64,000 bases of DNA from Isoperla grammatica (lineage: Eukaryota; Arthropoda; Insecta; Plecoptera; Perlodidae): assembly GCA_945910005.1 (NCBI GenBank), contig OX246747.1:8147966-8211965 (forward strand), read 5' to 3'. Shown piece by piece: positions 19,386 to 30,962 of the stretch. Below the pieces are notes generated by a model that did not search any database, had not been told where the DNA came from, and saw only the letters and a list, made by a program, of their open reading frames with translations. Every line of letters begins with the position of its first letter. The first letter of the stretch is position 1. A program made the position numbers and the translations under genes.

Positions 19386-19489
19386 TGTGTATATATAGCA
19401 GGTGCAGATGAAGTGTGGCGTCCTGTTCCTGATAGCGGCGTGCAGAGTGGCAAGAGGTTTCATTGCGCTAGCTGTCCCTCGAGCTACGA

Positions 19490-19605
19490 GAGCAAAGCAT
19501 GACTGTGGTCGCAAAGATCGTCACAATTGTCCAGCTTGTGAAAAAACATTACCAATGAGGTGTTACTTATTAGGACACATACGACGAGCTCGACTCAATC
19601 GATAG
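19490..19605 (+). pseudogene. Possible C2H2-type zinc finger fragment
   Basis: Frame reads HNCPACEKTLPMRCYLLGHI RRARLNR then stop. C-x2-C is present and one His (GHIRR), but the second zinc His is missing. Very short; weak support. Confidence 0.2.
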
Positions 19606-19736
19606 TTGATAACCCGCTGATTTACAGTGAGAGACCTTAATGGGTAAGGTCTCATCAAACTGTTGGACATAGGGGAAGCTTCATCCCCCACAAAAAGCAA
19701 GGTACTTACACGCCCTTGTGTTCCTGGTATACTTCT

Positions 19737-20310
19737 TCAGTTGTCACAGTATGAACCACACTGCTTGCAACCCCTGCTCGAACAGTCCTCGGTACCCAGT
19801 TCTTCTTCTGCAGTACAAATCGACTTACGTACGCTAGTGCAGGTATAATTTTTTTCTTGGTACTTTTGGAAAAAACGGCTCACGTGCTGTGATGTCTTTA
19901 AGTCGGGTTTCCCGGAGATGGTCAAAAGGAACCTGTCTTTTTCTTGTCCTCGCCCGAACATTCGGTTTCGAATGGTGTAATATCTGTTACAATATGAAAG
20001 TTATGTTTCAATCTCCTAGAAAATGGCAAGAACATGTGTATGGTTTATATTTGTTGACATCTTATCTGTGACCACTTACTGAACCGGAAATTCGGCTTGT
20101 TCCTCCTGGAAGTATAGTCCCCCAGCGCCCTTGCCTTAAGATATGTTTTTGTGTCCCTTTACGTAGATAACAAGTTCGTGGTCTCTATTAGGTTCGCTCT
20201 TTTTCAATGCCGTTTCAAATTCCCCAACCGTCATGTTGGCAATCACACCTGGTCCCTGCCCCTTTCCCGGACCCACAATGAAGACCACGTTGCTGCATAA
20301 ACAAGTTAAT
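19737..20310 (-). pseudogene. Tyrosine-recombinase-like pseudogene
   Basis: Minus strand, upstream part: GPGVIANMTVGEFETALKKS EPNRDHELVIYVKGHKN, then a stop, then GKGAGGLYFQEEQAEFPV. Downstream part: FLLTISGKPDLKTSQHVSRF FQKYQEKNYTCTSVRKSICT AEEELG. The first matches the 'N.T..EF..A...VI.VK.HKT...GPA' block. The second matches the 'T..GKP....S..V..F...TSTSVRK...T' block of recombinase-like proteins abundant in invertebrates. Several stops and frameshifts lie between, so this is a relic. The catalytic tyrosine region is not visible. Family assignment rests on motif memory and is tentative. Confidence 0.35.
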
Positions 20311-20419
20311 GCGTCAAGTCATAGTTGGGCACGGGTAATAATATAATTTATGCATCAGGTTATACTCACTCCCTAACGACAGGATACTCATTCTTTACGC
20401 TTTGTGCCTATAACCCTGA

Positions 20420-20572
20420 GTGCCTCATTGGTTCTAGGTTCTCCGCTTCGAGGCAATCCAAAGCATTCCGAAGATCAATTATTCTCTGCTCACAGTCCAT
20501 AAGCTCGACAGCCGAACAAGCATCGTCTGTATCGAATCCTTCCATCCCTTCTATGGACTTGTTATGTTAAGA
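20420..20572 (-). CDS. Possible exon, helical, unrecognised
   Basis: Minus frame reads NKSIEGMEGFDTDDACSAVE LMDCEQRIIDLRNALDCLEA ENLEPMRHSGL then stop. Acidic and helical in pattern. It sits upstream of the recombinase-like relic on the same strand and could be its N-terminal exon. Confidence 0.25.
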
Positions 20573-20755
20573 CACTGAGGCTCGGAGTGATAGCTGCCGC
20601 CTCACCAGCTTGAGTGAAATCTTTACCAAGTCAACTTGAATGACAGTTTACGATCGATGATCTAATTCATCAGGAATTCCAAGAATTGACCATAGCTTTT
20701 GAGGTACGAAAGATCACTACTGTAAGTTGCCTAAAAAACAAAACATCATCGATAG

Positions 20756-21020
20756 CCTGCCCAGAGTCTGCTACCTTATCGTGGAGGGTAGGTTTGGGTG
20801 CTTTGATGATTCCTGGAGCTATAGCCGGACTGGTCGAGAAGAAGTCAGACGAAGTGCAGTCCACACCCAAATCCCCTATCCTCCCTTTCCCCTTTTCTCA
20901 CGCGCCCTCCTACTTGCCCCTTTCCTCCAAATAGCCCCCAACTTCATCTCCATTATCACCAACTCATCGTCTTGATTAGCCAAGTTGCAAAAATATAAGA
21001 CGTGAAGCCCAAATAATCAT
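20756..21020 (+). mobile_element. SINE copy, head H1 lacking P4 hairpin, + tail B
   Basis: Starts CCTGCCCAGAGTCTGC. P1 partner is GGGTAGG, with a G-U wobble. The block holding GAAGCGTATGCTTC and its enclosing CCGGC arm is cleanly deleted (GAGCTAT joined to AGCCGGACTGG). Tail ends AAGACGTGAAGCCCAAATAATC. A diverged copy. Confidence 0.8.
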
Positions 21021-21132
21021 TAAATGAAACTCGGATCTTTTGTTAAGTTTCTTTTTTTTAATTTGTTTTTACCTTTCTTTGCAAACTGAGATGCCCCGCT
21101 AGCTAACCATTTTGCAGAAGACAAGATTGGTT

Positions 21133-21168
21133 TAAGGTTTAAGGGTTTAAGGGTTTAAGGGTTTGGCT
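21133..21168 (+). repeat. Short TTTAAGGG tandem repeat
   Basis: About four TTTAAGGG units, a telomere-like but non-canonical octamer in an interstitial position. Confidence 0.7.
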
Positions 21169-21190
21169 AAAGACAAAATTCTCAGATTAT

Positions 21191-21363
21191 GTGCAGTCCA
21201 CACCCCAATCCCCTTTCCTCCCCCTTCCCCTTTCCACCCCGCCCTCCTATTTGTCCCTTTCCTCCAAACAGCCCCCTATTTCATCTTCATATATCACCCA
21301 CTCATTGTCTCGATTAGCCTTGTTGCAAAAATATGAGACGTTAAGCCCAAATATCTATCAATC
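21191..21363 (+). mobile_element. SINE fragment starting at ribozyme P2' strand
   Basis: Begins GTGCAGTCCACACCCC, the same breakpoint as 15937. Runs through tail B to GAGACGTTAAGCCCAAATATC. Confidence 0.8.
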
Positions 21364-21689
21364 GAGCGGCGATTTTGTATTGATCTGTCGTTGTTGTAGG
21401 CGTAGCTCCAGAAGGTGTGGATTCCAGTATGGGCCTCGAACCAAACCGGTTTTAAGGTTTGGCTCGTATATTGGAAGTGGTTCGTATAACCCTAATTTCT
21501 AGCTCTATAGTTACGGACCGAAAACTAAGTTATCTTAACACCTTTCTTCTGAAAGTGACACATGAATAACTTATCCGTCACTGTAATGAACACTATAACT
21601 TCAAAACTTGCTGTCAAAATACAAGATCATTCTTTTGTCCACATGTAAAATATAACAACAAAGCTTCCATAAAAATGATTCAGAATTGG

Positions 21690-22150
21690 GTATGTGCCCT
21701 TATGGAAATTGAAAGTTACCACAAAGTATCCAATAGGTATCCATATAGTTGCCATATTGTAAGCCAACTAGTAGCCAAATCCTTGCCAAGAAGTAACCAA
21801 ACATGGGAACCATATGTTCACCAAATGATAACCAACTAGTATCCAAGTAGTCGTTTTTGTGTCAAAATACGACTACTTGGATACCTTGGATACCTAACAA
21901 CCTCATGCTCAAGTATCCAAGTGGTTAGCAATGTTGACCATTTATATCACCTCATTTAAGGTATCCATATGACACTGAATTGCTCACCATATGGTGAACT
22001 AAAGTTTCCATATAGTGGCCACATGGTCACTATATGGTTTCTAAAGATAGCCATATGGAAGCCTAATGTTGACCATATGGCAGCCAAATGGTCACTAAAA
22101 TATGTATCCATATGGTGGCTAAAAGTGGCCATATTCCATATGGCTATAAA
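21690..22150. repeat. CATATG-rich tract with perfect hairpin
   Basis: Seven CATATG palindromes and many CCATAT/ACCATA words lie between 21820 and 22145. A 16-bp perfect inverted repeat GTATCCAAGTAGTCGT occurs at 21839-21854 with its complement at 21869-21884, closing a 14-base loop. The tract looks like degenerate short repeats of a phrase near CCATATGGT, possibly a MITE. Confidence 0.6.
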
Positions 22151-22357
22151 TTATTGTTAATATAATTAAGAGTAATTATCAATATTTTCCAATAAACAAA
22201 TATATTCATCATGGTATATCTAGTCAATGTAATTTTCTAAGTTTATTTGAATTTGAGAAAGGTGAATTTGTTTTAACTCTAGAAATGAAAAAAATATTCA
22301 TCCCTGCCACACAGGTATTATAATGCACAAACATGCAAAATTTAATTTGCCAGTCCC

Positions 22358-22428
22358 AGTGGCTCAATAGTAGAAAGGTGCGTGCCAGCAAGTGAAAGAC
22401 CTGGGTTCGATTTCCAGTCGGGTTGATT
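22358..22428 (+). repeat. tRNA-like pol III promoter sequence
   Basis: AGTGGCTCAATAGTAGAAAGG resembles an A box and GGGTTCGATTTCC a B box, about 35 bp apart. Stems do not form a confident cloverleaf, so it reads as a tRNA pseudogene or tRNA-derived SINE head. Confidence 0.45.
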
Positions 22429-22429
22429 T

Positions 22430-23560
22430 TTTAATGTCTGGAATCCAAAACAATTTAATTTATAAAAGGCGGGTCATTCAAGTAGATAAAATAAAAACAA
22501 TGTATGCATACCTCAGTACAAATGTTGGTATAAAATAAATCATGGAGAAAATTGATAACACAGTCCTTAATTTGGATACATATACAGTCGAGACCACTTT
22601 TTAAGAAAACATATAATAACTTTCTGGCTAACAAAGTAATTTGTGTTCATTTACCACAAACAAAATTACAATAAAAATGTTTTTTTTTTTTAAGGAAAGT
22701 AAGAATTAGTTACCTTCAAGGTTGTTAAAAGTAGGCTGGACTAGAAGTAAGTATGGAATGAAACAGATAATTGAGGATTGAGTGGGTACCACTTCAAAAA
22801 ATAAAATGTTAGTTCCACGCTTTTTAATAATACATATTATAAACAAGTTATAAATGTGAATAACGTTTTAAAATCTGAATCGCAATATGATGAAGTTTAA
22901 AAAGAAAAAATATTTATAAAATAGTTTATAGGCCTACAATAATATTACAATACTTATAATGTATAAAACATATTCTGCAGAAATAACAAAAGTAGAATGT
23001 TTGCCCCTCCTTCACTACCATTTACTACTAAGGTACTAATTACTAGAGCTCCGTGAGATTCGCGAGGCGCGATAACGCGAATTGTTATATTTTGCATTTT
23101 TTTCAGCAAATGTGTGTGTGTTATGTTCATGAGAACCTAAATATGTAATTTTTGAATTGCTATTTAACGCGAATTCTCCTGCTTAACGAAATATTTGCAT
23201 TTTAACACTTTCCACGCAAATAATATCGGTAAAACACATTTAGATCACGAACTCTAAAAAATATCGCGATGTTTATGTCAAAATTTGAATTTGCGGGGTT
23301 TTTGCCGCCATTGTGTTAAAATTCAGGCGAGTCGATAAAGAAGTTCTTGTGCTAGTCGCTTACCGACTGGTACCGGTGCCGCCATTTTACGTGGGCCTTG
23401 TCGTGACGTAGGCAGTCTCGCTCGCGTTGTGGATCACATACGGAACGCTCAGAGCGGAGTGTTTCAGGTTCATATTTCATGTATTCGTGTGTTTTCTGAG
23501 GAAACCCGAATAAGGCTACCACTTGTTGTTCGTGCACGTTTTTCTCAGCTAGTAATTTGC
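22430..23560. other. Intergenic, AT-rich
   Basis: No coding region supported. 23370-23560 is GC-richer with CGCCATTTT near 23388 and could be a promoter for the reading frame at 23569. Confidence 0.35.
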
Positions 23561-23568
23561 AAATTAAA

Positions 23569-23848
23569 ATGCCTCAACCCAGTGTTACGCCGAGTAGTAG
23601 ATGTACCGAATTAAGTAAAGAGGGTTTTTATGTTAATGATGATAAGATCTTGATGTGCAGATATTGCGATAAAAGACTTCAGGCGAAAAAAAAGACACAT
23701 TGACCAAACACATTGCTAGTGATGTGCATAAACGTTCAAAACAAAAAGACCGAGTGTCGTGGAAGCGGCAATTGACTGTTGGTGAGTCGTTCGTGCCAGC
23801 AAAAAAGGTAAAAGAGAATAAAAACGAATTTCTTTTGGAAACCACTTA
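23569..23848 (+). pseudogene. CGGBP1/BED-like zinc finger frame with frameshift
   Basis: ATG-led frame reads MPQPSVTPSSRCTELSKEGF YVNDDKILMCRYCDKRLQ, then breaks at a run of eight A. The +1 frame continues DTLTKHIASDVHKRSKQKDR. Joined, this gives C-x2-C ... H-x5-H in the layout of the zinc finger of CGG-repeat-binding protein 1-like and hAT-derived proteins, which bind DNA. The frame then runs LTVGESFVPAKKVKENKNEF to a stop. The homopolymer frameshift could be a true mutation or an assembly error. A possible acceptor and AATAAA follow at 23870-23897. Confidence 0.5.
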
Positions 23849-24134
23849 AGCATTTAATCTGCGGCTGTTCCTTTGCAGCAGACTGCTGCCAGAATAAAAT
23901 ATCATAGTTATTCTTAATATTTATATTTTATATTATAGTATTCTTATATTTATATTATATTCTTAAGTTTTGTAAATATACCTAGACCTACACGCCTAAA
24001 ATTGACGAAAAATAAAATAAAACCACCAAATTGGCAATAGGCCTTAACACAGAAATCTTTGTTTTTTAAAACGAATGTTCGTAAAAAATAAAACCATTTT
24101 CATGGAGCCCTACTAATAACATAAAACTCAATCC

Positions 24135-24280
24135 TCCCAAGTGTCCCTGTGTGGGATCACTCGCTCTTGTGGGCTGAGGTTGTGTCGCTGGTGCGGGCTG
24201 GGGTGGTGTCACTGGTGCGGGCTGGAGTGGTGCGGCTTGTGCTGCATTTGGTTTTTGTCTTTTCGGGGTGGGCGGCATAC
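24135..24280 (-). CDS. Proline/glutamine-rich exon candidate
   Basis: After acceptor-like TTAATTTTCAG, the minus frame reads MPPTPKRQKPNAAQAAPLQP, then APVTPPQPAPATQPQPT and ASDPTQGHLGGL. Low-complexity PQ repeats, with a possible nuclear signal (PKRQK). No domain recognised. Confidence 0.3.
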
Positions 24281-24665
24281 TGAAAATTAAACATGGCATG
24301 TTACTTAGGGTAGATATCGTTATAAGTTTAGGGATTTAAATATCAATTTAAAGAATTGGTATACAGGTAATTGGAAAGAAGATTACTTAAGGCCAATTTG
24401 AAACCGCTTCTAACTAGAAAAAAAAACAAACACTTATATTAGTTTTACAGGCACTAAAACTTCATTATTTTCAATAGGGTAGCCATTTAATATAGACTTA
24501 AATATAAACAAGGCCTAAATGTGCATATAAAATTGATTACTGATCGATAATTATTGATTAATAAATAAATAAATGTGTATTTACAGTTAACCTACTCGGT
24601 CGCTAGAGTTGATACTTTTTTACGTAGATTATGAATGAAAATCCCAGATGCAGATGCATTTATGT

Positions 24666-25729
24666 TGTGACAGTACGGATAAATGAAAACAAAAGAAAAC
24701 AAACCCTCAGCTAGCTCAACCTTGGGTTGTTGGTAGAGCACAAAAAATATATGAAAAGTTGTTGTTGCTTAAATAAAATATGAGATTATGGTTGTAGGAT
24801 AATAGGAATTAAAAAATAGAATAGTATAAAATATAAATCTTAATGTTTAATTAATAACACAAATGACACAAAAGATACACAAAAATGAAAATGAAATACA
24901 TAATTTAACAAAATGAATGAATGAAAACAAAAGTCTGAAATAAATATCGTTAGTACTAATCTACCTCCCTATGGCCATAGTATAGGTAAAAAAAGTAATA
25001 ACGATACCTGTTGTAGCGCTGGCTGGAGATGGCTTGATGTACGGATGGCGATGGTGATATTGATGATGTTGACGATTAGGTTGATGCAGCCGGAGAGCGT
25101 GGGTGTTTATAACTGTCTATGGGTTGGAGTTGTGGTGGTCTCTTGTTGTTGTATTGTTATTATTGTGTCCCGTTCGTTGTCTCATACGTTGTTACTTAAT
25201 ACTTATTAATTTATATTTACTGATTACTTATTATGATGATTACTTAGTACTAAAAACTACACTTCACTCACACCCGACCACGTTCGGCCAACCCGGCCAT
25301 TGTCTCTCCTTACACCTTGGCCCGCGGCCGTCGTACGCCTAAAAAACCGACCTATTCGGCCAAAGGCCGTCTTCGTTCTGTTCACCGTCCCTCAGGACTC
25401 CGGCTACAAACTTGCCCCTGTGTTCTTAGGGCGACCAATCAGAAGGCTCATAATTAGTGACGTCATGGAAGATTTTGAATTTGGTTTACCCTAACTAGGG
25501 GGGTGTAGTGGCCTAAAAATGGACTAGCCTGGTACTTAGCCTTGAAGTGGAAGTTCTCACCCTCGGCGTGGTAACAGCCTCTGACCTCCCCTCCAAGACG
25601 AAGACCAGACCGTCATTAAAAATGTCAAATAAAAATGTCAAATACCCTTCTGAGAGGTTTCCCTTGACTTGGTGCACATATGGCTTTTAAGAACACTCAA
25701 GCCGTGTGGGACAAGCCTGTACCGTCTCA
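24666..25729 (-). repeat. LTR copy 1
   Basis: 1064 bp. Differs from the other two LTRs at about one site near 24955 (GTTAGTAC versus GTTAATAC). In the minus orientation it is the 3' LTR. Confidence 0.9.
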
Positions 25730-27247
25730 ATACCCCTCGAATATAATTAAATACTACAACGTGTAATTAATTATATTCCATTTAAGTGAAAAATCTTAAA
25801 AATTACAAACAAATTAATTTAAAATTAATACATATCGATTACAAGTTAATTATGAGTTAATACAAGAATGATACTTAAAATTATTATAATATTTGCATAA
25901 TGCTAAGTCGGGTTACACTTAAAAGTTTGAGCTGCAAACTCCTTACTACGATCGCACTATACATCTAGCTCTTTAAATGGCACGTGGCTGTTCGGACAGG
26001 GTCGTCGTAAAATACTAACATCTACCCCTCCTCTAGACCCTACCTTTTTTTTTGTCTCACCCCCAAAATCTCTTCCACATTCTTTCTTACATCTGTTTTT
26101 CAACACTTGACCAAATTCTTTCCACATGTTACAACAGTTTGAAATCCTCTTGTATGAACAACAAATAAATGAATGGCTCAGGCAATAATCGTTCCAGTTT
26201 ACAACATGACTCCACAACCAGTTACTTATTTACCTCTGCTCTGAGTACACTATGATAGCACCTGTTAGCGGTACCCACGAAGAAAAACACCACCAAACGT
26301 ACGCTATTCCAATTAATTAATTACGACACAACAGATTGTTCATAAAAACTAAAACTCAGTACGGCCTCTCTACCGTAGAGTGCAAGAAAAGAATCTGTTG
26401 GCACAAAATAAAAAACGCACGCTATACTAACCACCACACAACAGTCTACCCATAGTTACCCACGAACAGTCAAAAACAATTACCACACTTCCTCGCAGAC
26501 TTGACGTTAAATGAACACAACTCAACTACTACCAATTAAAACTGAAATGACCTTCACAACTATCACCCTAACTCATCCGCCAATTTATTTATATTTCGCA
26601 CAAAACGAATTCATTTTACTTTTGAAATTACTTTTATTGAATTGAAATGAAAACTACCCCTCACCTCACGATTAACCAAAATAAAACTCAAAACCTGTTG
26701 AAAATTAAACTTCCATTAATAAAACTTCATTCTACCTCATCCACCCCTCATAAACCTTATCGCACATCCGAAATGAACTCCTCCTCTTAAAACAATCAAA
26801 CTTGACAAACAAAACCACTTCTCTCAAAAATATCTACTTAAACGACTTCCAAATTAACAAAACTTCCATATGACACCTTTTAAAACCCAATTCTTAGCGC
26901 GAACGAACTCTACGTCTCTAATTTCTTCAAATACGTCCTACCTCCCCCTCGTGACAGAAACCGTACCACCAACAAAAAAAAAACATCTGTTTGCGAGCTG
27001 AAGGCTCTGACCTTGAACGACCCCTCCAAGACCGACCCCCCGAAACCAAGCTCACTGCCCGCTGTTTACAAAACATCTTACATAACACAAAATACGTAAA
27101 CTAAAATTAACACAATTACGTACGCTTTTTAATCTATTGTTAATCGGCCTAAACTCTAATTGATCGCTACGTTCGTCATAATAACTCGCTCGTCTCTTAT
27201 GGAGCACATCCTCGCAAATTATTTAATTGTTACATCCGGGATTTTAT

Positions 27248-28081
27248 TTACTCTATCGTACCACCTTTGAAAGTCAACGGGTTGAATTTCATCTTACTCT
27301 GACAAATAGACACATTCTCACTACTCCTTTCCCGCCTTTCCTTACTCCTTTTTATCTCTACTTCCTTAAATTTAACTCTTCTCTTCTTTAGCTCTCTCTT
27401 ACTACTTCTGTTCTTACTTGATCCGCACTTCTTTAACTTACGCAATTTCTTACCTTTCCTCAACCTCTTTACTTTCCTTAAACTGAAGTTACTTTTCTTT
27501 CCCTTATCTACGTTTACTTTCTTCCCCAACACATTAACACTTGAATCTACTTCGCTTATCTTTGACTCTAATTCGCAACTCACTATCTCAACACTTTTAT
27601 TCTTACCTTCCTTACTTCCATAGATTACTTTATGCATCTCATTCATACACTCTACTATTACTTCTTTTAACTCTTCCTTAAACTTCTTCCTATCGTTTCT
27701 TAACTCCTCAATTAATTGTTTCATATCTTTCTTAAACTGTTCTGTGTTGTCATTCATATCCTTCATATCCTTCTTTAACTGTTCTGCATTGTCATCCCCT
27801 TTACTTTCTAACCTTCGCACGTTATCTGTCAAATCGTTTCTTAACTGTTCTACGTTGTCCTTCATATCCTTCTTTATCTGCTGATTATCGTTTCTTAACT
27901 GTTCTACGTTGTCCTTCATATCGTTTCTTAACTGCTGATTATCGTTTCTTAACTGTTCTACGTTGTCCTTCATATCGTTTCTTAACTGCTGATTATCGTT
28001 TCTTAACTGTTCCGTGTTGTCATTCATATCCTTCTTTAACTCCTTTAAGAGCACCAACAGCTCTCCATTTTCCACTGCCAT
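27248..28081 (-). CDS. Gag-like coiled-coil protein, copy 1
   Basis: 277 codons starting about 300 bases downstream of the primer-binding site. Residues 1-130 are coiled coil with 18-residue internal repeats (NDNQQLRNDMKDNVEQLR). Residues 195-260 are strongly basic (KVKRLRKGKKLRKLKK), apt for RNA binding. The end reads MKFNPLTFKGGTIE then stop. That tail resembles the start of a gypsy capsid (P.TF.GG), suggesting the rest of gag-pol was deleted right there. It likely helps package the element RNA with help from an autonomous partner. One residue differs from copy 2 (M/K near residue 148). Confidence 0.7.
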   Translation of the reverse strand: MAVENGELLVLLKELKKDMNDNTEQLRNDNQQLRNDMKDNVEQLRNDNQQLRNDMKDNVEQLRNDNQQIKKDMKDNVEQLRNDLTDNVRRLESKGDDNAEQLKKDMKDMNDNTEQFKKDMKQLIEELRNDRKKFKEELKEVIVECMNEMHKVIYGSKEGKNKSVEIVSCELESKISEVDSSVNVLGKKVNVDKGKKSNFSLRKVKRLRKGKKLRKLKKCGSSKNRSSKRELKKRRVKFKEVEIKRSKERRERSSENVSICQSKMKFNPLTFKGGTIE

Positions 28082-28380
28082 TGTTTCAAATTATCTTTAC
28101 TTATTATAAAAAAAAAAATCAATTATTAAACAACAGTTACTTATTCAATCGTTACCAACTTATATGACAAAGACATTACATGGCTCGTTAAACTCAATTA
28201 TTAATCTAAACACAATCACAACTCATTACAATATTCATGCTTTAATATATCACTACAGCCGTTTTATAAAAATACATAGCAACAACCAAATGGAAAATTA
28301 TCAAAATAACATAAATCTTGGGCGGTGAATCGGACCCCATACGTTTTTACGATTCACGCCACACGTTGCAAGGCGCCATT

Positions 28381-29444
28381 TGTGACAGTACGGATAAATG
28401 AAAACAAAAGAAAACAAACCCTCAGCTAGCTCAACCTTGGGTTGTTGGTAGAGCACAAAAAATATATGAAAAGTTGTTGTTGCTTAAATAAAATATGAGA
28501 TTATGGTTGTAGGATAATAGGAATTAAAAAATAGAATAGTATAAAATATAAATCTTAATGTTTAATTAATAACACAAATGACACAAAAGATACACAAAAA
28601 TGAAAATGAAATACATAATTTAACAAAATGAATGAATGAAAACAAAAGTCTGAAATAAATATCGTTAATACTAATCTACCTCCCTATGGCCATAGTATAG
28701 GTAAAAAAAGTAATAACGATACCTGTTGTAGCGCTGGCTGGAGATGGCTTGATGTACGGATGGCGATGGTGATATTGATGATGTTGACGATTAGGTTGAT
28801 GCAGCCGGAGAGCGTGGGTGTTTATAACTGTCTATGGGTTGGAGTTGTGGTGGTCTCTTGTTGTTGTATTGTTATTATTGTGTCCCGTTCGTTGTCTCAT
28901 ACGTTGTTACTTAATACTTATTAATTTATATTTACTGATTACTTATTATGATGATTACTTAGTACTAAAAACTACACTTCACTCACACCCGACCACGTTC
29001 GGCCAACCCGGCCATTGTCTCTCCTTACACCTTGGCCCGCGGCCGTCGTACGCCTAAAAAACCGACCTATTCGGCCAAAGGCCGTCTTCGTTCTGTTCAC
29101 CGTCCCTCAGGACTCCGGCTACAAACTTGCCCCTGTGTTCTTAGGGCGACCAATCAGAAGGCTCATAATTAGTGACGTCATGGAAGATTTTGAATTTGGT
29201 TTACCCTAACTAGGGGGGTGTAGTGGCCTAAAAATGGACTAGCCTGGTACTTAGCCTTGAAGTGGAAGTTCTCACCCTCGGCGTGGTAACAGCCTCTGAC
29301 CTCCCCTCCAAGACGAAGACCAGACCGTCATTAAAAATGTCAAATAAAAATGTCAAATACCCTTCTGAGAGGTTTCCCTTGACTTGGTGCACATATGGCT
29401 TTTAAGAACACTCAAGCCGTGTGGGACAAGCCTGTACCGTCTCA
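28381..29444 (-). repeat. LTR copy 2, shared central LTR
   Basis: Serves both flanking internal regions. It appears identical to LTR copy 3. Confidence 0.9.
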
Positions 29445-29671
29445 ATACCCCTCGAATATAATTAAATACTACAACGTGTAATTAATTATATTCCATTTAA
29501 GTGAAAAATCTTAAAAATTACAAACAAATTAATTTAAAATTAATACATATCGATTACAAGTTAATTATGAGTTAATACAAGAATGATACTTAAAATTATT
29601 ATAATATTTGCATAATGCTAAGTCGGGTTACACTTAAAAGTTTGAGCTGCAAACTCCTTACTACGATCGCA

Positions 29672-29932
29672 CTATACATCTAGCTCTTTAAATGGCACGT
29701 GGCTGTTCGGACAGGGTCGTCGTAAAATACTAACATCTACCCCTCCTCTAGACCCTACCTTTTTTTTTGTCTCACCCCCAAAATCTCTTCCACATTCTTT
29801 CTTACATCTGTTTTTCAACACTTGACCAAATTCTTTCCACATGTTACAACAGTTTGAAATCCTCTTGTATGAACAACAAATAAATGAATGGCTCAGGCAA
29901 TAATCGTTCCAGTTTACAACATGACTCCACAA
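29672..29932 (-). CDS. Small frame near 3' LTR, also at 25957-26217
   Basis: 86 codons (WSHVVNWNDYCLSHSFICCS ... GGVDVSILRRPCPNSHV), duplicated identically in both internal regions and on the strand of the gag-like frame, just before the 3' LTR. It could be a leftover of the polyprotein end. Not recognised. Confidence 0.3.
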   Translation of the reverse strand: MWSHVVNWNDYCLSHSFICCSYKRISNCCNMWKEFGQVLKNRCKKECGRDFGGETKKKVGSRGGVDVSILRRPCPNSHVPFKELDV

Positions 29933-30962
29933 CCAGTTACTTATTTACCTCTGCTCTGAGTACACTATGATAGCACCTGTTAGCGGTACCCACGAAGAAA
30001 AACACCACCAAACGTACGCTATTCCAATTAATTAATTACGACACAACAGATTGTTCATAAAAACTAAAACTCAGTACGGCCTCTCTACCGTAGAGTGCAA
30101 GAAAAGAATCTGTTGGCACAAAATAAAAAACGCACGCTATACTAACCACCACACAACAGTCTACCCATAGTTACCCACGAACAGTCAAAAACAATTACCA
30201 CACTTCCTCGCAGACTTGACGTTAAATGAACACAACTCAACTACTACCAATTAAAACTGAAATGACCTTCACAACTATCACCCTAACTCATCCGCCAATT
30301 TATTTATATTTCGCACAAAACGAATTCATTTTACTTTTGAAATTACTTTTATTGAATTGAAATGAAAACTACCCCTCACCTCACGATTAACCAAAATAAA
30401 ACTCAAAACCTGTTGAAAATTAAACTTCCATTAATAAAACTTCATTCTACCTCATCCACCCCTCATAAACCTTATCGCACATCCGAAATGAACTCCTCCT
30501 CTTAAAACAATCAAACTTGACAAACAAAACCACTTCTCTCAAAAATATCTACTTAAACGACTTCCAAATTAACAAAACTTCCATATGACACCTTTTAAAA
30601 CCCAATTCTTAGCGCGAACGAACTCTACGTCTCTAATTTCTTCAAATACGTCCTACCTCCCCCTCGTGACAGAAACCGTACCACCAACAAAAAAAAAACA
30701 TCTGTTTGCGAGCTGAAGGCTCTGACCTTGAACGACCCCTCCAAGACCGACCCCCCGAAACCAAGCTCACTGCCCGCTGTTTACAAAACATCTTACATAA
30801 CACAAAATACGTAAACTAAAATTAACACAATTACGTACGCTTTTTAATCTATTGTTAATCGGCCTAAACTCTAATTGATCGCTACGTTCGTCATAATAAC
30901 TCGCTCGTCTCTTATGGAGCACATCCTCGCAAATTATTTAATTGTTACATCCGGGATTTTAT

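Noticed and set aside
21133..21168. Interstitial telomere
   Set aside because: TTTAAGGG is not the metazoan TTAGGG repeat, and only about four units are present.
21820..22145. CArG/SRF boxes in the CCATAT-rich tract
   Set aside because: CCATATGG has only four A/T between CC and GG; a CArG box needs six.
22358..22428. Functional tRNA gene
   Set aside because: A and B boxes are recognisable but the acceptor and anticodon stems do not pair convincingly.
25103..25494. Two + strand frames inside the LTR, repeated three times
   Set aside because: They lie wholly inside the LTR and opposite to element orientation. No start context or domain; repetition reflects LTR duplication.
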